Source of the DNA: Bog-756 sp963703145
Lineage (GTDB): Bacteria; Actinomycetota; Acidimicrobiia; Acidimicrobiales; RAAP-2
Direction: 5' to 3'
Length of the DNA: 64,000 nt
NCBI GenBank assembly: GCA_963703145.1
Contig: OY969793.1
Span: 1,364,001-1,428,000 of the forward strand
This document shows positions 8,949 to 15,855 of this stretch, piece after piece. The position numbers and the translations under genes are program-made. Position 1 is the first letter of the stretch. Every line of letters begins with the position of its first letter. A model generated the notes under the pieces. The model was not told the DNA's origin. It did not search any database and saw nothing but the letters and a program-made list of their open reading frames with translations.

Positions 8949-9416
8949 TCAGTTCATTCCGGGGTCGTCGGGCACGACCCCACCGCTGGAGCGGACCTGG
9001 TGGACGATGCCCCCCGGGTCGGTGATCAGCACGCCGGGGATCACCGGTGGCTCCTCGTAGGCCTGCACGGTGCCCGCAGGCCGGTTGGAGCCCGAGGATG
9101 GCTGCACCGCGTCACCTTCCACATCAGTGGGTTCGGAGCCGGACTCCACCCCGGATGTCGTGCCGTTCTCGGCCGAGTGGGTGTCCGCCAGGTTGTCGAG
9201 GAAGCTGAGCGGCGACCGAACGGCCTGGGTGATGGTCTCGGTGGAGGGGAGGTCGGGGAAGCTGCCCCGTACGTCGGACTCCAGCCGGTCTCGGAACTTT
9301 CGGAACTCGCCCCACAGGGCACCGATCTGCTTGGCCACCTTGGGTAGCTTGTCCGGGCCCAGGACCATGAGGGCCACGACCAGGATGATCAGCACCTTCG
9401 CCGGGCTCAGGAACAC
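8949..9416 (-). CDS. tatA: TatA/TatB family protein
   Basis: The 155-residue protein has the family layout: a short hydrophobic helix at residues 6-20 (KVLIILVVALMVLGP), the hinge Gly/Pro, and an amphipathic helix (KLPKVAKQIGALWGEFRKFRDRL), followed by a long acidic, Ser/Pro-rich tail. The length favours a TatB-like role, but neighbouring-gene position matches mycobacterial tatA, so the symbol is tentative. The frame is open to 9632, but I place the start at GTG 9416 because residues upstream are not protein-like and TACACT lies 7 nt before this GTG. Confidence 0.87.
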   Translation of the reverse strand: MFLSPAKVLIILVVALMVLGPDKLPKVAKQIGALWGEFRKFRDRLESDVRGSFPDLPSTETITQAVRSPLSFLDNLADTHSAENGTTSGVESGSEPTDVEGDAVQPSSGSNRPAGTVQAYEEPPVIPGVLITDPGGIVHQVRSSGGVVPDDPGMN

Positions 9417-9423
9417 GCTGGAG

Positions 9424-9429
9424 AGTGTA
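9424..9429 (-). promoter_or_regulatory. -10 box TACACT for tatA
   Basis: TACACT on the minus strand lies 7 nt before the GTG start codon, with no ribosome binding site between. It supports the chosen tatA start and a leaderless message. Confidence 0.4.
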
Positions 9430-9483
9430 CTGGCGACCGCTCCAGCGCCGCACCCGGGCCGTCCCAGGGGTCGGCCGACCGCC

Positions 9484-10398
9484 TCAGAGCGGCGGCGTGG
9501 CCGACACCGGCGGGCCCCGCCGGCGGGTGCCGTGCTCGGGGTGGCGCCGGGCCGGTGAGCGGAAGAGCGCCAGGCACAGCGCCACCAGCACGATGGCGAC
9601 GATGGCGACGACCACCGACCACGCGGCTGCACCGAGCGGCCACGCCTTGAAGGCCATCTTTCCCACGATGAGGTTGCCCGAGATGGGACCGAAGTACCGG
9701 CTGTCCTCGGAGTCGGTCCGGTTGTCCCCCATCACGAAGTACTCGCCCGCCGGTACGGTGTAGGGACGGCTGAGGCTGTAGGGAACCGACAGCGGACTCG
9801 GGAGGCTCGCCGGTGGCGGCACCGGCAGCCACGACTCGGTCAGCGGCCTTCCGTTGATGGTGATCCGACCCCCGACTGACGCCACTGTGTCGCCGGGGAG
9901 CCCGATCACCCGCTTGACCAGATCGGTGTAGGCGGCCTGCTCGCGAGGCGGACGGCGGAACACCACGATGTCCCCCCGGTGCACGGTGTGGAAGTGGTAG
10001 CTCAGCTTGTCCACCACGATGCGGTCCCCCACCTGGAGCGTGGGCTCCATCGACCCCGAGGGGATGTAGAACATCTGGGCCACGTAGGCCCGGACGCCGA
10101 CGGCGAGGACCAGGGCGATGCACAGCACCACCAACCACTCCACGCAGAAGCGGACCCGCCGGGACAGTCGGCGGTGGGTGGGCGGCCCACCCGGCTCGAG
10201 GCCCGTGAGGCCCAACCACGCAGGCCACTGGTCGACGGGGAGCTCGGGGACGGCCGCCGGGGCCCGTTGCTCCCAGAAGGCCGCAGGGGCGGGTAACTCG
10301 GGAACCCCGACCGGCCCGACCCTCGGCTGAGCTGGGACACCACGTGTCGCCCAGGGTCGCGGACGCGCCACCGACGGCTGGTAGGTGATCGGGTCCAC
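9484..10398 (-). CDS. lepB: Signal peptidase I (first of tandem pair)
   Basis: This 304-residue type I signal peptidase cleaves signal peptides from exported preproteins at the outer face of the membrane. The catalytic serine is Ser116 in IPSGSMEPTLQVGD and the general-base lysine is Lys162 in VKRVIGLPGD; the later MGDNRTDSEDSRYFG box is also conserved. A Pro-rich cytoplasmic extension (1-80) precedes the membrane anchor (about 86-108), and a second hydrophobic segment near the C-terminus (about 263-283) is unusual for the short bacterial form. The GTG at 10398 follows a TAACCT hexamer by 9 nt. Its neighbour at 10433 is a paralogue. Confidence 0.95.
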   Translation of the reverse strand: MDPITYQPSVARPRPWATRGVPAQPRVGPVGVPELPAPAAFWEQRAPAAVPELPVDQWPAWLGLTGLEPGGPPTHRRLSRRVRFCVEWLVVLCIALVLAVGVRAYVAQMFYIPSGSMEPTLQVGDRIVVDKLSYHFHTVHRGDIVVFRRPPREQAAYTDLVKRVIGLPGDTVASVGGRITINGRPLTESWLPVPPPASLPSPLSVPYSLSRPYTVPAGEYFVMGDNRTDSEDSRYFGPISGNLIVGKMAFKAWPLGAAAWSVVVAIVAIVLVALCLALFRSPARRHPEHGTRRRGPPVSATPPL

Positions 10399-10407
10399 GG
10401 GGCACCG

Positions 10408-10413
10408 AGGTTA
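10408..10413 (-). promoter_or_regulatory. -10 box TAACCT for the first lepB
   Basis: The hexamer lies 9 nt before the GTG start at 10398, between the two signal peptidase genes, so each paralogue may have its own promoter. Confidence 0.35.
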
Positions 10414-10432
10414 CTGCACGGGGGTGGTGGTT

Positions 10433-11089
10433 CTACAGCCCCTTCAGGTGACTGAGCGGCCAGACCACCGCCACCGCCCGGCCCACGATGAGGGACTCGG
10501 GGATGGGACCGAAGAACCGGCTGTCCTCGGAGTCGGTCCGGTTGTCCCCCATCACGTAGTAGTGGCCCGCGGGGATCGTCACCGGGCCCGGCAGGTTGAA
10601 CTGGGGGTGTTCGTCGTCGGGCAGGGCCGTCGAACAGCTGCTCGGCCCGGACGGGAGCCACGGTTCGGCCAGCGGCTTTCCGTTGATGTAGATCTTGCAG
10701 CCCTTGGACGAGATGGTCTCTCCCGGCAGGCCGATCACCCGCTTGACCAGATCGGCATACTCCTGATCCTCGAGGGCAGGGCGGGCGAACACCACGACAT
10801 CCCCCCGGTGCACGCTGTGGATCCGGTAGCTCAGCTTGTTGACGATGATCCGGTCACCCACCTGGAGCGTGGGCTCCATCGACCCCGAGGGGATCGAGAA
10901 CGACTGGATCACGTAGGTGCGCAGGAGCAGGGTGCACAACAGCACCGCCATCAGGATGACGGCCCACTCGATGACCGTGCGGTAGCTGCGGCTCTTCAAT
11001 GGCTCAGGGGTGCGATCGTCGTCGGCGCTCGACCCGTCCGGGTGTGGTTCGACCGCCGGCAGCGCGTCGCCGGGGAGTTGGCTGGTCAC
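10433..11089 (-). CDS. lepB: Signal peptidase I (second of tandem pair)
   Basis: This 218-residue paralogue has the same catalytic elements: Ser70 in IPSGSMEPTLQVGD and Lys116 in VKRVIGLPGE, one membrane anchor at about 40-60, and the MGDNRTDSEDSRFFG box. Compared with the gene downstream it lacks the Pro-rich extension and the second C-terminal hydrophobic segment. It contains two extra Cys (GCKIYING and SSCSTAL) that could form a disulfide outside the cell. The GTG start at 11089 is preceded by TAGCGT with 9 nt between, again a leaderless arrangement. Confidence 0.95.
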   Translation of the reverse strand: MTSQLPGDALPAVEPHPDGSSADDDRTPEPLKSRSYRTVIEWAVILMAVLLCTLLLRTYVIQSFSIPSGSMEPTLQVGDRIIVNKLSYRIHSVHRGDVVVFARPALEDQEYADLVKRVIGLPGETISSKGCKIYINGKPLAEPWLPSGPSSCSTALPDDEHPQFNLPGPVTIPAGHYYVMGDNRTDSEDSRFFGPIPESLIVGRAVAVVWPLSHLKGL

Positions 11090-11098
11090 AATCAGGCG

Positions 11099-11104
11099 AC
11101 GCTA
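11099..11104 (-). promoter_or_regulatory. -10 box TAGCGT for the second lepB
   Basis: TAGCGT on the minus strand, 9 nt before the GTG at 11089, with no Shine-Dalgarno sequence in between. Confidence 0.35.
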
Positions 11105-11168
11105 CCCCAGGATCACCGCCGCCACGGGTCGTCGACGCGCCCGGGACCTCCCGACACGCTGGGGCGAA

Positions 11169-11187
11169 GCCGGCCTCAGAGGCCGGC
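11169..11187 (-). terminator. Hairpin over the pafA stop codon
   Basis: GCCGGCCTC and GAGGCCGGC form a nearly continuous palindrome that includes the TGA of pafA. It may act as a terminator or 3'-end stabiliser; no T-run follows. Confidence 0.4.
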
Positions 11188-12534
11188 GATGAGCTTCTCC
11201 ACCCGTTCGTCCTTGGACTTGAACGGATCCTTCAGCAGCACCGTGCGCTGGGCCTGGTCGTTGAGCTTGAGGTGCACCCAGTCCACCGTGAAGTCGCGGC
11301 GCCGCTCCTTGGCCTTCTTCACGAACTCGCCCCGCAGGCGGGCCCGGGTGGTCTGGGGCGGCACCGACATGGCGGCGGCGATCTCCGCGTCGTCGCAGAT
11401 GCGGTCCAGCTGATCGTGGGCCTGGAGCCGGTAGTAGAGGCCACGCTTGCGGTCGACGTCGTGGTACTGGAGGTCGAGCAGGGACACCGCCGGACTGTGC
11501 AGGGGCAGCGAGTGCCGGTCGCGGTAGCGGTCGATGAGGCGGTACTTGGCCACCCAGTCGCACTCCCGGTGGAGGGATAGCGGGTCGGACTCCAACCCCT
11601 TCAGGCAGTGCTCCCACATCTGCAGGGCGCGGTCCTCCTGGGGCGAGAGTCCCTGGCGGTCGCGGTACCGGATGGCCCGTTGCAGGTACTCGCCCTGGAT
11701 GTCCAGCGCACTCATCTCCCGGCCGTTGGCCAGGCGCACCGGCCGCCGGCAGGTGATGTCGTGGCTGATCTCACGGATGGCCCGGATGGGATTCTCCAAC
11801 GTCAGGTCCCGCATCACCGTGCTCGGGTCCTCCAGCATCCGCAGCACGATGCTGGTGGCCCCCACCTTGAGGTAGGTGGCGTACTCGCTCATGTTGGAGT
11901 CCCCCACGATGACGTGGAGGCGCCGGTACTTCTCGGCGTCGGCGTGGGGCTCGTCCCGGGTGTTGATGATGGGCCGGCTGCGGGTGGTCGCCGAGCTGAC
12001 ACCCTCCCAGATGTGCTCGGCCCGCTGAGACAGGCAAAAGACCGCTCCCCGGGCCGTCTGGAGCACCTTGCCTGCACCGGCGTAGGCCTGGCGGCTGACC
12101 AGGAAGGGAATGAGCACCTCGGTGTAGTGGGCGAAGTCGTCCCGGCGGCTGGTCAGGTAGTTCTCGTGGCAGCCGTAGGAATTCCCGGCCGAGTCGGTGT
12201 TGTTCTTGAACAGGTAGATGTCACCGCGGATCCCCTCCTCCCGCAGTCGGGCCTCGGCCCCTTCCACCAGCGACGAGAGGATCCACTCCCCCGCCTTGTC
12301 GTGGACCACCAGCTCGGCGATGTCGTCGCATTCGGGGGTGGCGTACTCGGGATGGCTGCCCACGTCGAGGTAGAGCCGGGCGCCGTTCTCCAAGAAGACG
12401 TTGGAGGACCTCCCCCAGCTGACCACGCGACGGAACAGGTAGCGGGCCACCTCGTCGGGGCTGAGCCGACGTTGGCCGCGCAACGTACAGGTCACCCCGT
12501 ACTCGTTCTCCAAGCCGTAGATCCGCTTGTCCAT
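11176..12534 (-). CDS. pafA: Pup-protein ligase PafA
   Basis: PafA activates the C-terminal glutamate of Pup with ATP and joins it to lysines of target proteins, marking them for the proteasome. The 452-residue sequence is very close to mycobacterial PafA: GLENEYGV at 7-14 (metal/ATP site), the conserved Asp57 in LYLDVGSHPEY, KNNTDSAGNSYGCHENY, QRAEHIWEGVSSATTRSRPI and RRLHVIVGDSNMSE. I chose the ATG at 12534 over the upstream ATG at 12564 because it matches family N-termini and follows a -10 hexamer by 7 nt. It is separated from prcA by a hairpin, so it is probably transcribed on its own. Confidence 0.97.
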   Translation of the reverse strand: MDKRIYGLENEYGVTCTLRGQRRLSPDEVARYLFRRVVSWGRSSNVFLENGARLYLDVGSHPEYATPECDDIAELVVHDKAGEWILSSLVEGAEARLREEGIRGDIYLFKNNTDSAGNSYGCHENYLTSRRDDFAHYTEVLIPFLVSRQAYAGAGKVLQTARGAVFCLSQRAEHIWEGVSSATTRSRPIINTRDEPHADAEKYRRLHVIVGDSNMSEYATYLKVGATSIVLRMLEDPSTVMRDLTLENPIRAIREISHDITCRRPVRLANGREMSALDIQGEYLQRAIRYRDRQGLSPQEDRALQMWEHCLKGLESDPLSLHRECDWVAKYRLIDRYRDRHSLPLHSPAVSLLDLQYHDVDRKRGLYYRLQAHDQLDRICDDAEIAAAMSVPPQTTRARLRGEFVKKAKERRRDFTVDWVHLKLNDQAQRTVLLKDPFKSKDERVEKLIAGL

Positions 12535-12538
12535 TACC

Positions 12539-12554
12539 CTCACGGTACCGTGAG
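12539..12554 (-). promoter_or_regulatory. Perfect palindrome enclosing the pafA -10 box
   Basis: CTCACGGTACCGTGAG is a perfect 16-nt palindrome. Its centre contains TACCGT (minus strand, 12547-12542), a TANNNT -10 hexamer 7 nt before the pafA ATG. A symmetrical site exactly over the -10 box would suit a dimeric repressor; the same bases could also fold in RNA if transcription begins further upstream. The regulator is unknown. Confidence 0.45.
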
Positions 12555-12584
12555 CGGCGTCCAAAACCAGTAACCGCCTCGTCA

Positions 12585-12600
12585 GCGGCTCGAAAGCCGC
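12585..12600 (-). terminator. Hairpin after prcA
   Basis: GCGGCT, loop TTCG, AGCCGC on the minus strand starts 8 nt after the prcA stop codon and is followed by a modestly T-rich stretch (GGTTACTGGTTTTGG). It probably ends or attenuates the arc-dop-pup-prcBA transcript before pafA. Confidence 0.45.
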
Positions 12601-12608
12601 CCCGGAGA

Positions 12609-13286
12609 TCAGGCCAGGAGGCTCTCCAGCTCGGCGTCGACCAGCCGGCGGAATGCCCGGCGCCCGTTGCCCTCGGCCAACACGGCGACCTCGAGATCGG
12701 ACCCGCTCAGGGTGCGCTCGTCACCGGCCAACGAGGCCACCGCGGCACGCAGGGCCTCGGACAGGGACCAGCCATCGGTCCATCGCTCCTCGAGTCGCTC
12801 GGCGATCGACTCGGTCTCGCCACCCAACACGGCGTAGCGGTCCTCGTCGGTGATCGTGCCCTCGTAGGCGATGTGGTACAGCTGATGGCCGTGGGCGCCG
12901 ACGCCCAACTCGGCCACCAGGATCTCGACCTCGAGGGGCTTCATCTCGTGGGTGAACACCTGCCCGAGGTACTGGGCGTAGAGATTGGCCAGTGATCGGG
13001 CGTCCACGTCCTCGCGGCTGTAGGCGTAGCCCTTGGTGTCGGCGTGCCGGATGCCCGACACCCGGAGCTGGTCGTACTCGTTGTACTTGCCCACGCCGCC
13101 AAAGGCGATCCTGTCGTAGATCTCGCTGATCTTGTGCAGGGACCGCGACGGGTTCTCGGCCACGATGGCGATGCCGGTGTCATAGACGGTGGCGATCAGC
13201 GACCGGCCACGGGCGATCCCCTTTTGGGCGTACTCGGCCCGGTCCTTCATCACCTGCTCGGGTGCCACGTAGTACGGCATGGTCAT
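12609..13286 (-). CDS. prcA: 20S proteasome alpha subunit
   Basis: PrcA forms the outer heptameric rings of the bacterial 20S proteasome and gates substrate entry; the Arc/Mpa ATPase docks on it. The 225-residue protein shows the alpha-type N-terminus (MPYYVAPEQVMKDRAEYAQKG), then ATVYDTGIAIVAEN and the conserved SLHKISEIYDRIAFGGVGKYNEYDQLR stretch (here split only for display). It lacks the N-terminal catalytic threonine, as expected. The start overlaps the prcB stop by 4 nt (ATGA), as in mycobacteria, so the two are coupled. Confidence 0.97.
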   Translation of the reverse strand: MTMPYYVAPEQVMKDRAEYAQKGIARGRSLIATVYDTGIAIVAENPSRSLHKISEIYDRIAFGGVGKYNEYDQLRVSGIRHADTKGYAYSREDVDARSLANLYAQYLGQVFTHEMKPLEVEILVAELGVGAHGHQLYHIAYEGTITDEDRYAVLGGETESIAERLEERWTDGWSLSEALRAAVASLAGDERTLSGSDLEVAVLAEGNGRRAFRRLVDAELESLLA

Positions 13287-14110
13287 GGCTGGCGACCCTC
13301 CGAGCGACGGCGCTCGATCAGCGAGGCGAACAGGGCGGCCACCTCGTCCTCGGGCACAGATTCGAACCCGGCGGCGGTGACTGTGGCCACCAGCGGGTAG
13401 ATGCCGCGGATCAGGTCCGGTCCCCCGGTGGCAGAGTCCTCGTCGGCCGCCTCGTAGAGGGCCTCGATGGCCAACTCGACGGCGGCGTCGCGCGGCATGC
13501 CTGACCGGTAGCCGAGCTTGATGGTGGTGCGGGCATCGCGCCCGCCCGACCCGGTGGCGTTGTGCTCGGTCTCCTCGTAGTGACCGCCGGTCACGTCGTA
13601 GGTGAAGATCCGTCCGGTTTCGCGGGCCAGGTCGTAGCCCGCGAACAGCGGCACCACGGCGAGGCCCTGCATGGCCATCGGGAGGTGCTCCCGCACCATC
13701 TGGCCGAGCTGGTTGGCCTTGCCCTCGAGGCTGAGGACGACGCCCTCCACCTTCTCGTAGTGCTCGAGCTGGGTCTGGAAGAGGCGCACCATCTCCACGG
13801 CCGGCCCGGCGGCCCCGGCGATCGCCACCGCTGAGTACCGGTCGGCCGGGAACACCTTTTCCATCGAGCGGTGGGCGATGATGTGCCCCTCGGTGGCCCG
13901 CCGGTCACCGGCCATCACGATGCCCTCGGCGAAGCGGAGCGCCACCACGGTCGTGCCGTGTCGGAACTCGCCCGCGCCGGTACCCCCACTCCCTCCGGGG
14001 AGGCCGCCTACCGCGGCCATGGTCGGGTGCAGCGGGACCTGGAGCCGACGGATCAGTCCGGCGAAGTCGGGGCCAGGGTCGTCAGTTGTCGAAAAGAGCG
14101 GCAGGGTCAC
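13283..14110 (-). CDS. prcB: 20S proteasome beta subunit (catalytic)
   Basis: PrcB supplies the proteolytic sites of the proteasome. The 275-residue precursor has a 52-residue propeptide that should be removed at HG|TTVVAL, exposing Thr53 as the nucleophile. The supporting catalytic residues are in place: Asp69 in MAGDRRAT (equivalent to Asp17) and Lys85 in SMEKVF (equivalent to Lys33). The propeptide includes a Gly-rich stretch (GGLPGGSGGTGAGEF). It lies 5 nt downstream of pup and overlaps prcA by 4 nt, so pup-prcB-prcA form one translational series. Confidence 0.97.
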   Translation of the reverse strand: MTLPLFSTTDDPGPDFAGLIRRLQVPLHPTMAAVGGLPGGSGGTGAGEFRHGTTVVALRFAEGIVMAGDRRATEGHIIAHRSMEKVFPADRYSAVAIAGAAGPAVEMVRLFQTQLEHYEKVEGVVLSLEGKANQLGQMVREHLPMAMQGLAVVPLFAGYDLARETGRIFTYDVTGGHYEETEHNATGSGGRDARTTIKLGYRSGMPRDAAVELAIEALYEAADEDSATGGPDLIRGIYPLVATVTAAGFESVPEDEVAALFASLIERRRSEGRQP

Positions 14111-14115
14111 CGGTG

Positions 14116-14313
14116 TTACTCGCCGCCTTTTTGCACGTAGTTGCGCACGAACTCCTCGGCATTGTCCTCGAGGACCTCGTCGATCTCGTCGAGCAGGTCA
14201 TCGAGCTCGGCCTTGAGCTTCTCGCCGCTCGCCGACGACGCAGGGACGTCCTCGACCACCTCGTCGGTGCGGTCGGTGGTAGCGGTCTTCTTCTTCTGTT
14301 CGCGTTCAGCCAT
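14116..14313 (-). CDS. pup: Prokaryotic ubiquitin-like protein Pup, ending in GGE
   Basis: Pup is the small disordered tag that PafA attaches to substrate lysines. The 65-residue product has the usual basic start (MAEREQKKK), a coiled-coil-forming middle (KLKAELDDLLDEIDEVLEDN) that binds the N-terminal coils of Arc/Mpa, and the C-terminus VQKGGE. Because the last residue is Glu rather than Gln (GGQ in M. tuberculosis), it needs no deamidation by Dop before ligation. It sits between dop and prcB. The TAA stop directly after GAG is plain in the sequence. Confidence 0.97.
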   Translation of the reverse strand: MAEREQKKKTATTDRTDEVVEDVPASSASGEKLKAELDDLLDEIDEVLEDNAEEFVRNYVQKGGE

Positions 14314-14334
14314 CGTGGTCAGCCATCCCTCTCC

Positions 14335-15829
14335 CTAGCTGCTCAACCGGTCCAGTAGCTCGGACGGACTCTCGCACGCGTCCAGCAGCGCCTCGACATG
14401 ATCGGCAGTGCCCTTCAAGGGGTCCATCATAGGGACGCGTCGCAGTGGGTCGGTGCCGAGGTCGAAAACCAGGGAATCCCAGTTGGCGGTGACCACCGCG
14501 GCAGGCCACTTCTTGAGGCACTGCCCCCGAAACCAGGCCCGGGTGCCCCGGGGCGGCTCGGTGACGGCCGCCGCCACCGACGCCTCGTCGATCAGCTTCT
14601 CGGTGTTCATGCGGGCGAACAGGGAGTGCGACGGCCGCAGGTCGTGGTACTGCAGGTCGAGGGCGGCCAGCCGGTGGTCGCCCCAATCGCAGCCGTGGCG
14701 GTCCCGATAGCCCTCGATGAGCTGGAGTTTCGCCACCCAGTCGAGCTGTCGGTGGAGGGACATGGGGTCGGTCTCGAGCCCGTTCAGCACTGCCTCCCAC
14801 CGCCGGAGGACCTGCTCGCCGATGCCCTCTGCCCCCAGGCACTCCAGTCCCCGGTCGTCGGCGTACTTGCGGGCCAGGGAGTACAGCTCCCACTGGATGG
14901 CCAGCGCGGTGGCTGTTGACCCGTCGGCCATCAGCAGGGGCGTGGTGAAGGTCCGGTCGAGGGCCACCTCGTGCATGGCGGTGACCGGATCGGCCAGCAC
15001 CAGGCTGCGCGAGCCGGACACGTCGTCCTCGATCATGGCCAGCACCAACGAGGTCGTGCCGACCTTCAAGAACGTGGCCACCTCGGCCAGGTTGGCGTCG
15101 CCGACGATGACGTGCAGGCGTCGGTACCGGTGGGGGTCCGCATGGGGCTCGTCCCGGGTGTTCACGATGGGACGCTTCAGCGTGGTCTCGAGCCCCACCT
15201 GCTCCTCGAAGAACTCGGCGCGCTGGGACAGCTGGAAGTCCACCTTGCGCCCGTCGTGGGCCGAGGTCTCCGCCCCCACCTTGCCGGCCCCGGCAAAGAT
15301 CTGACGGGTCACGAAGTGCGGTGTGATCTCGGCCACGATCCGGGTGAAGGGGGCAGCCCGGTCCATGAGGTAGTTCTCGTGGGCCCCGTACGAGTTGCCC
15401 TTCCCGTCCGAGTTGTTCTTGTAGATGACGATCCGCGAGCCGTCGTGGACCGCGTGGTCGGCCGCCTCCATGGAGCGGATGAGGATGAGCTCGCCGGCCC
15501 GGTCGTAGCGGAGGCACTCGAGCGCGTCGGTGCACTCCGGCGTGGAGAACTCCGGATGGGCATGATCGACGTAGTAGCGCGCCCCGTTGGTCAGGACCGT
15601 GTTGACCAGGTGGGTCTCGACCTGGGGCGGCATGGCGTCATCCCGGGCGAAGCCACGCGGCGTCGTTGCCGGGTGCCTCGTCTTCGAAGTCCCAGCCGGT
15701 CTGTTGGCGTGCCACGTCGTGGGCGTAGGCATTGATGAGAACTGACGACGCGGCAATCGGGTTGGGATCACCGTGCACCACCTGGATGCCGTACTCCGTC
15801 TCGATCCCACAGACCTTGGGAATGGCCAT
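14335..15829 (-). CDS. dop: Deamidase/depupylase Dop, with an apparent frameshift
   Basis: Dop removes Pup from proteins and, where Pup ends in Gln, deamidates it. The N-terminus MAIPKVCGIETEYGIQ reads from 15829 but hits a stop at about 15638; the rest (DDAMPPQVETHLVNTVLTNGA to the end) is in another frame. Removing one G near 15660 restores DARGFARDDAM, matching the DARGF motif of homologues, and gives about 497 residues. Other Dop/PafA motifs are intact: YVDHAHPEFSTPEC, YKNNSDGKGNSYGAHENY and RRLHVIVGDANLAE. Sequence error is likelier than mutation. TAGGGT lies 7 nt before the ATG. Pup here already ends in Glu, so depupylation would be its remaining job. Confidence 0.9.
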
Positions 15830-15836
15830 GCAGTCG

Positions 15837-15842
15837 ACCCTA
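15837..15842 (-). promoter_or_regulatory. -10 box TAGGGT for dop
   Basis: TAGGGT on the minus strand lies 7 nt before the dop ATG, between arc and dop, suggesting an internal leaderless promoter. Confidence 0.35.
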
Positions 15843-15855
15843 CCCTGGCCCGCGC

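Noticed and set aside
13359..13368. GATTCGAACC, which looks like a tRNA T-loop
   Set aside because: It lies inside prcB and encodes part of the conserved C-terminal region (TAAGFESVPED on the opposite strand); no cloverleaf or anticodon stem can be drawn around it.
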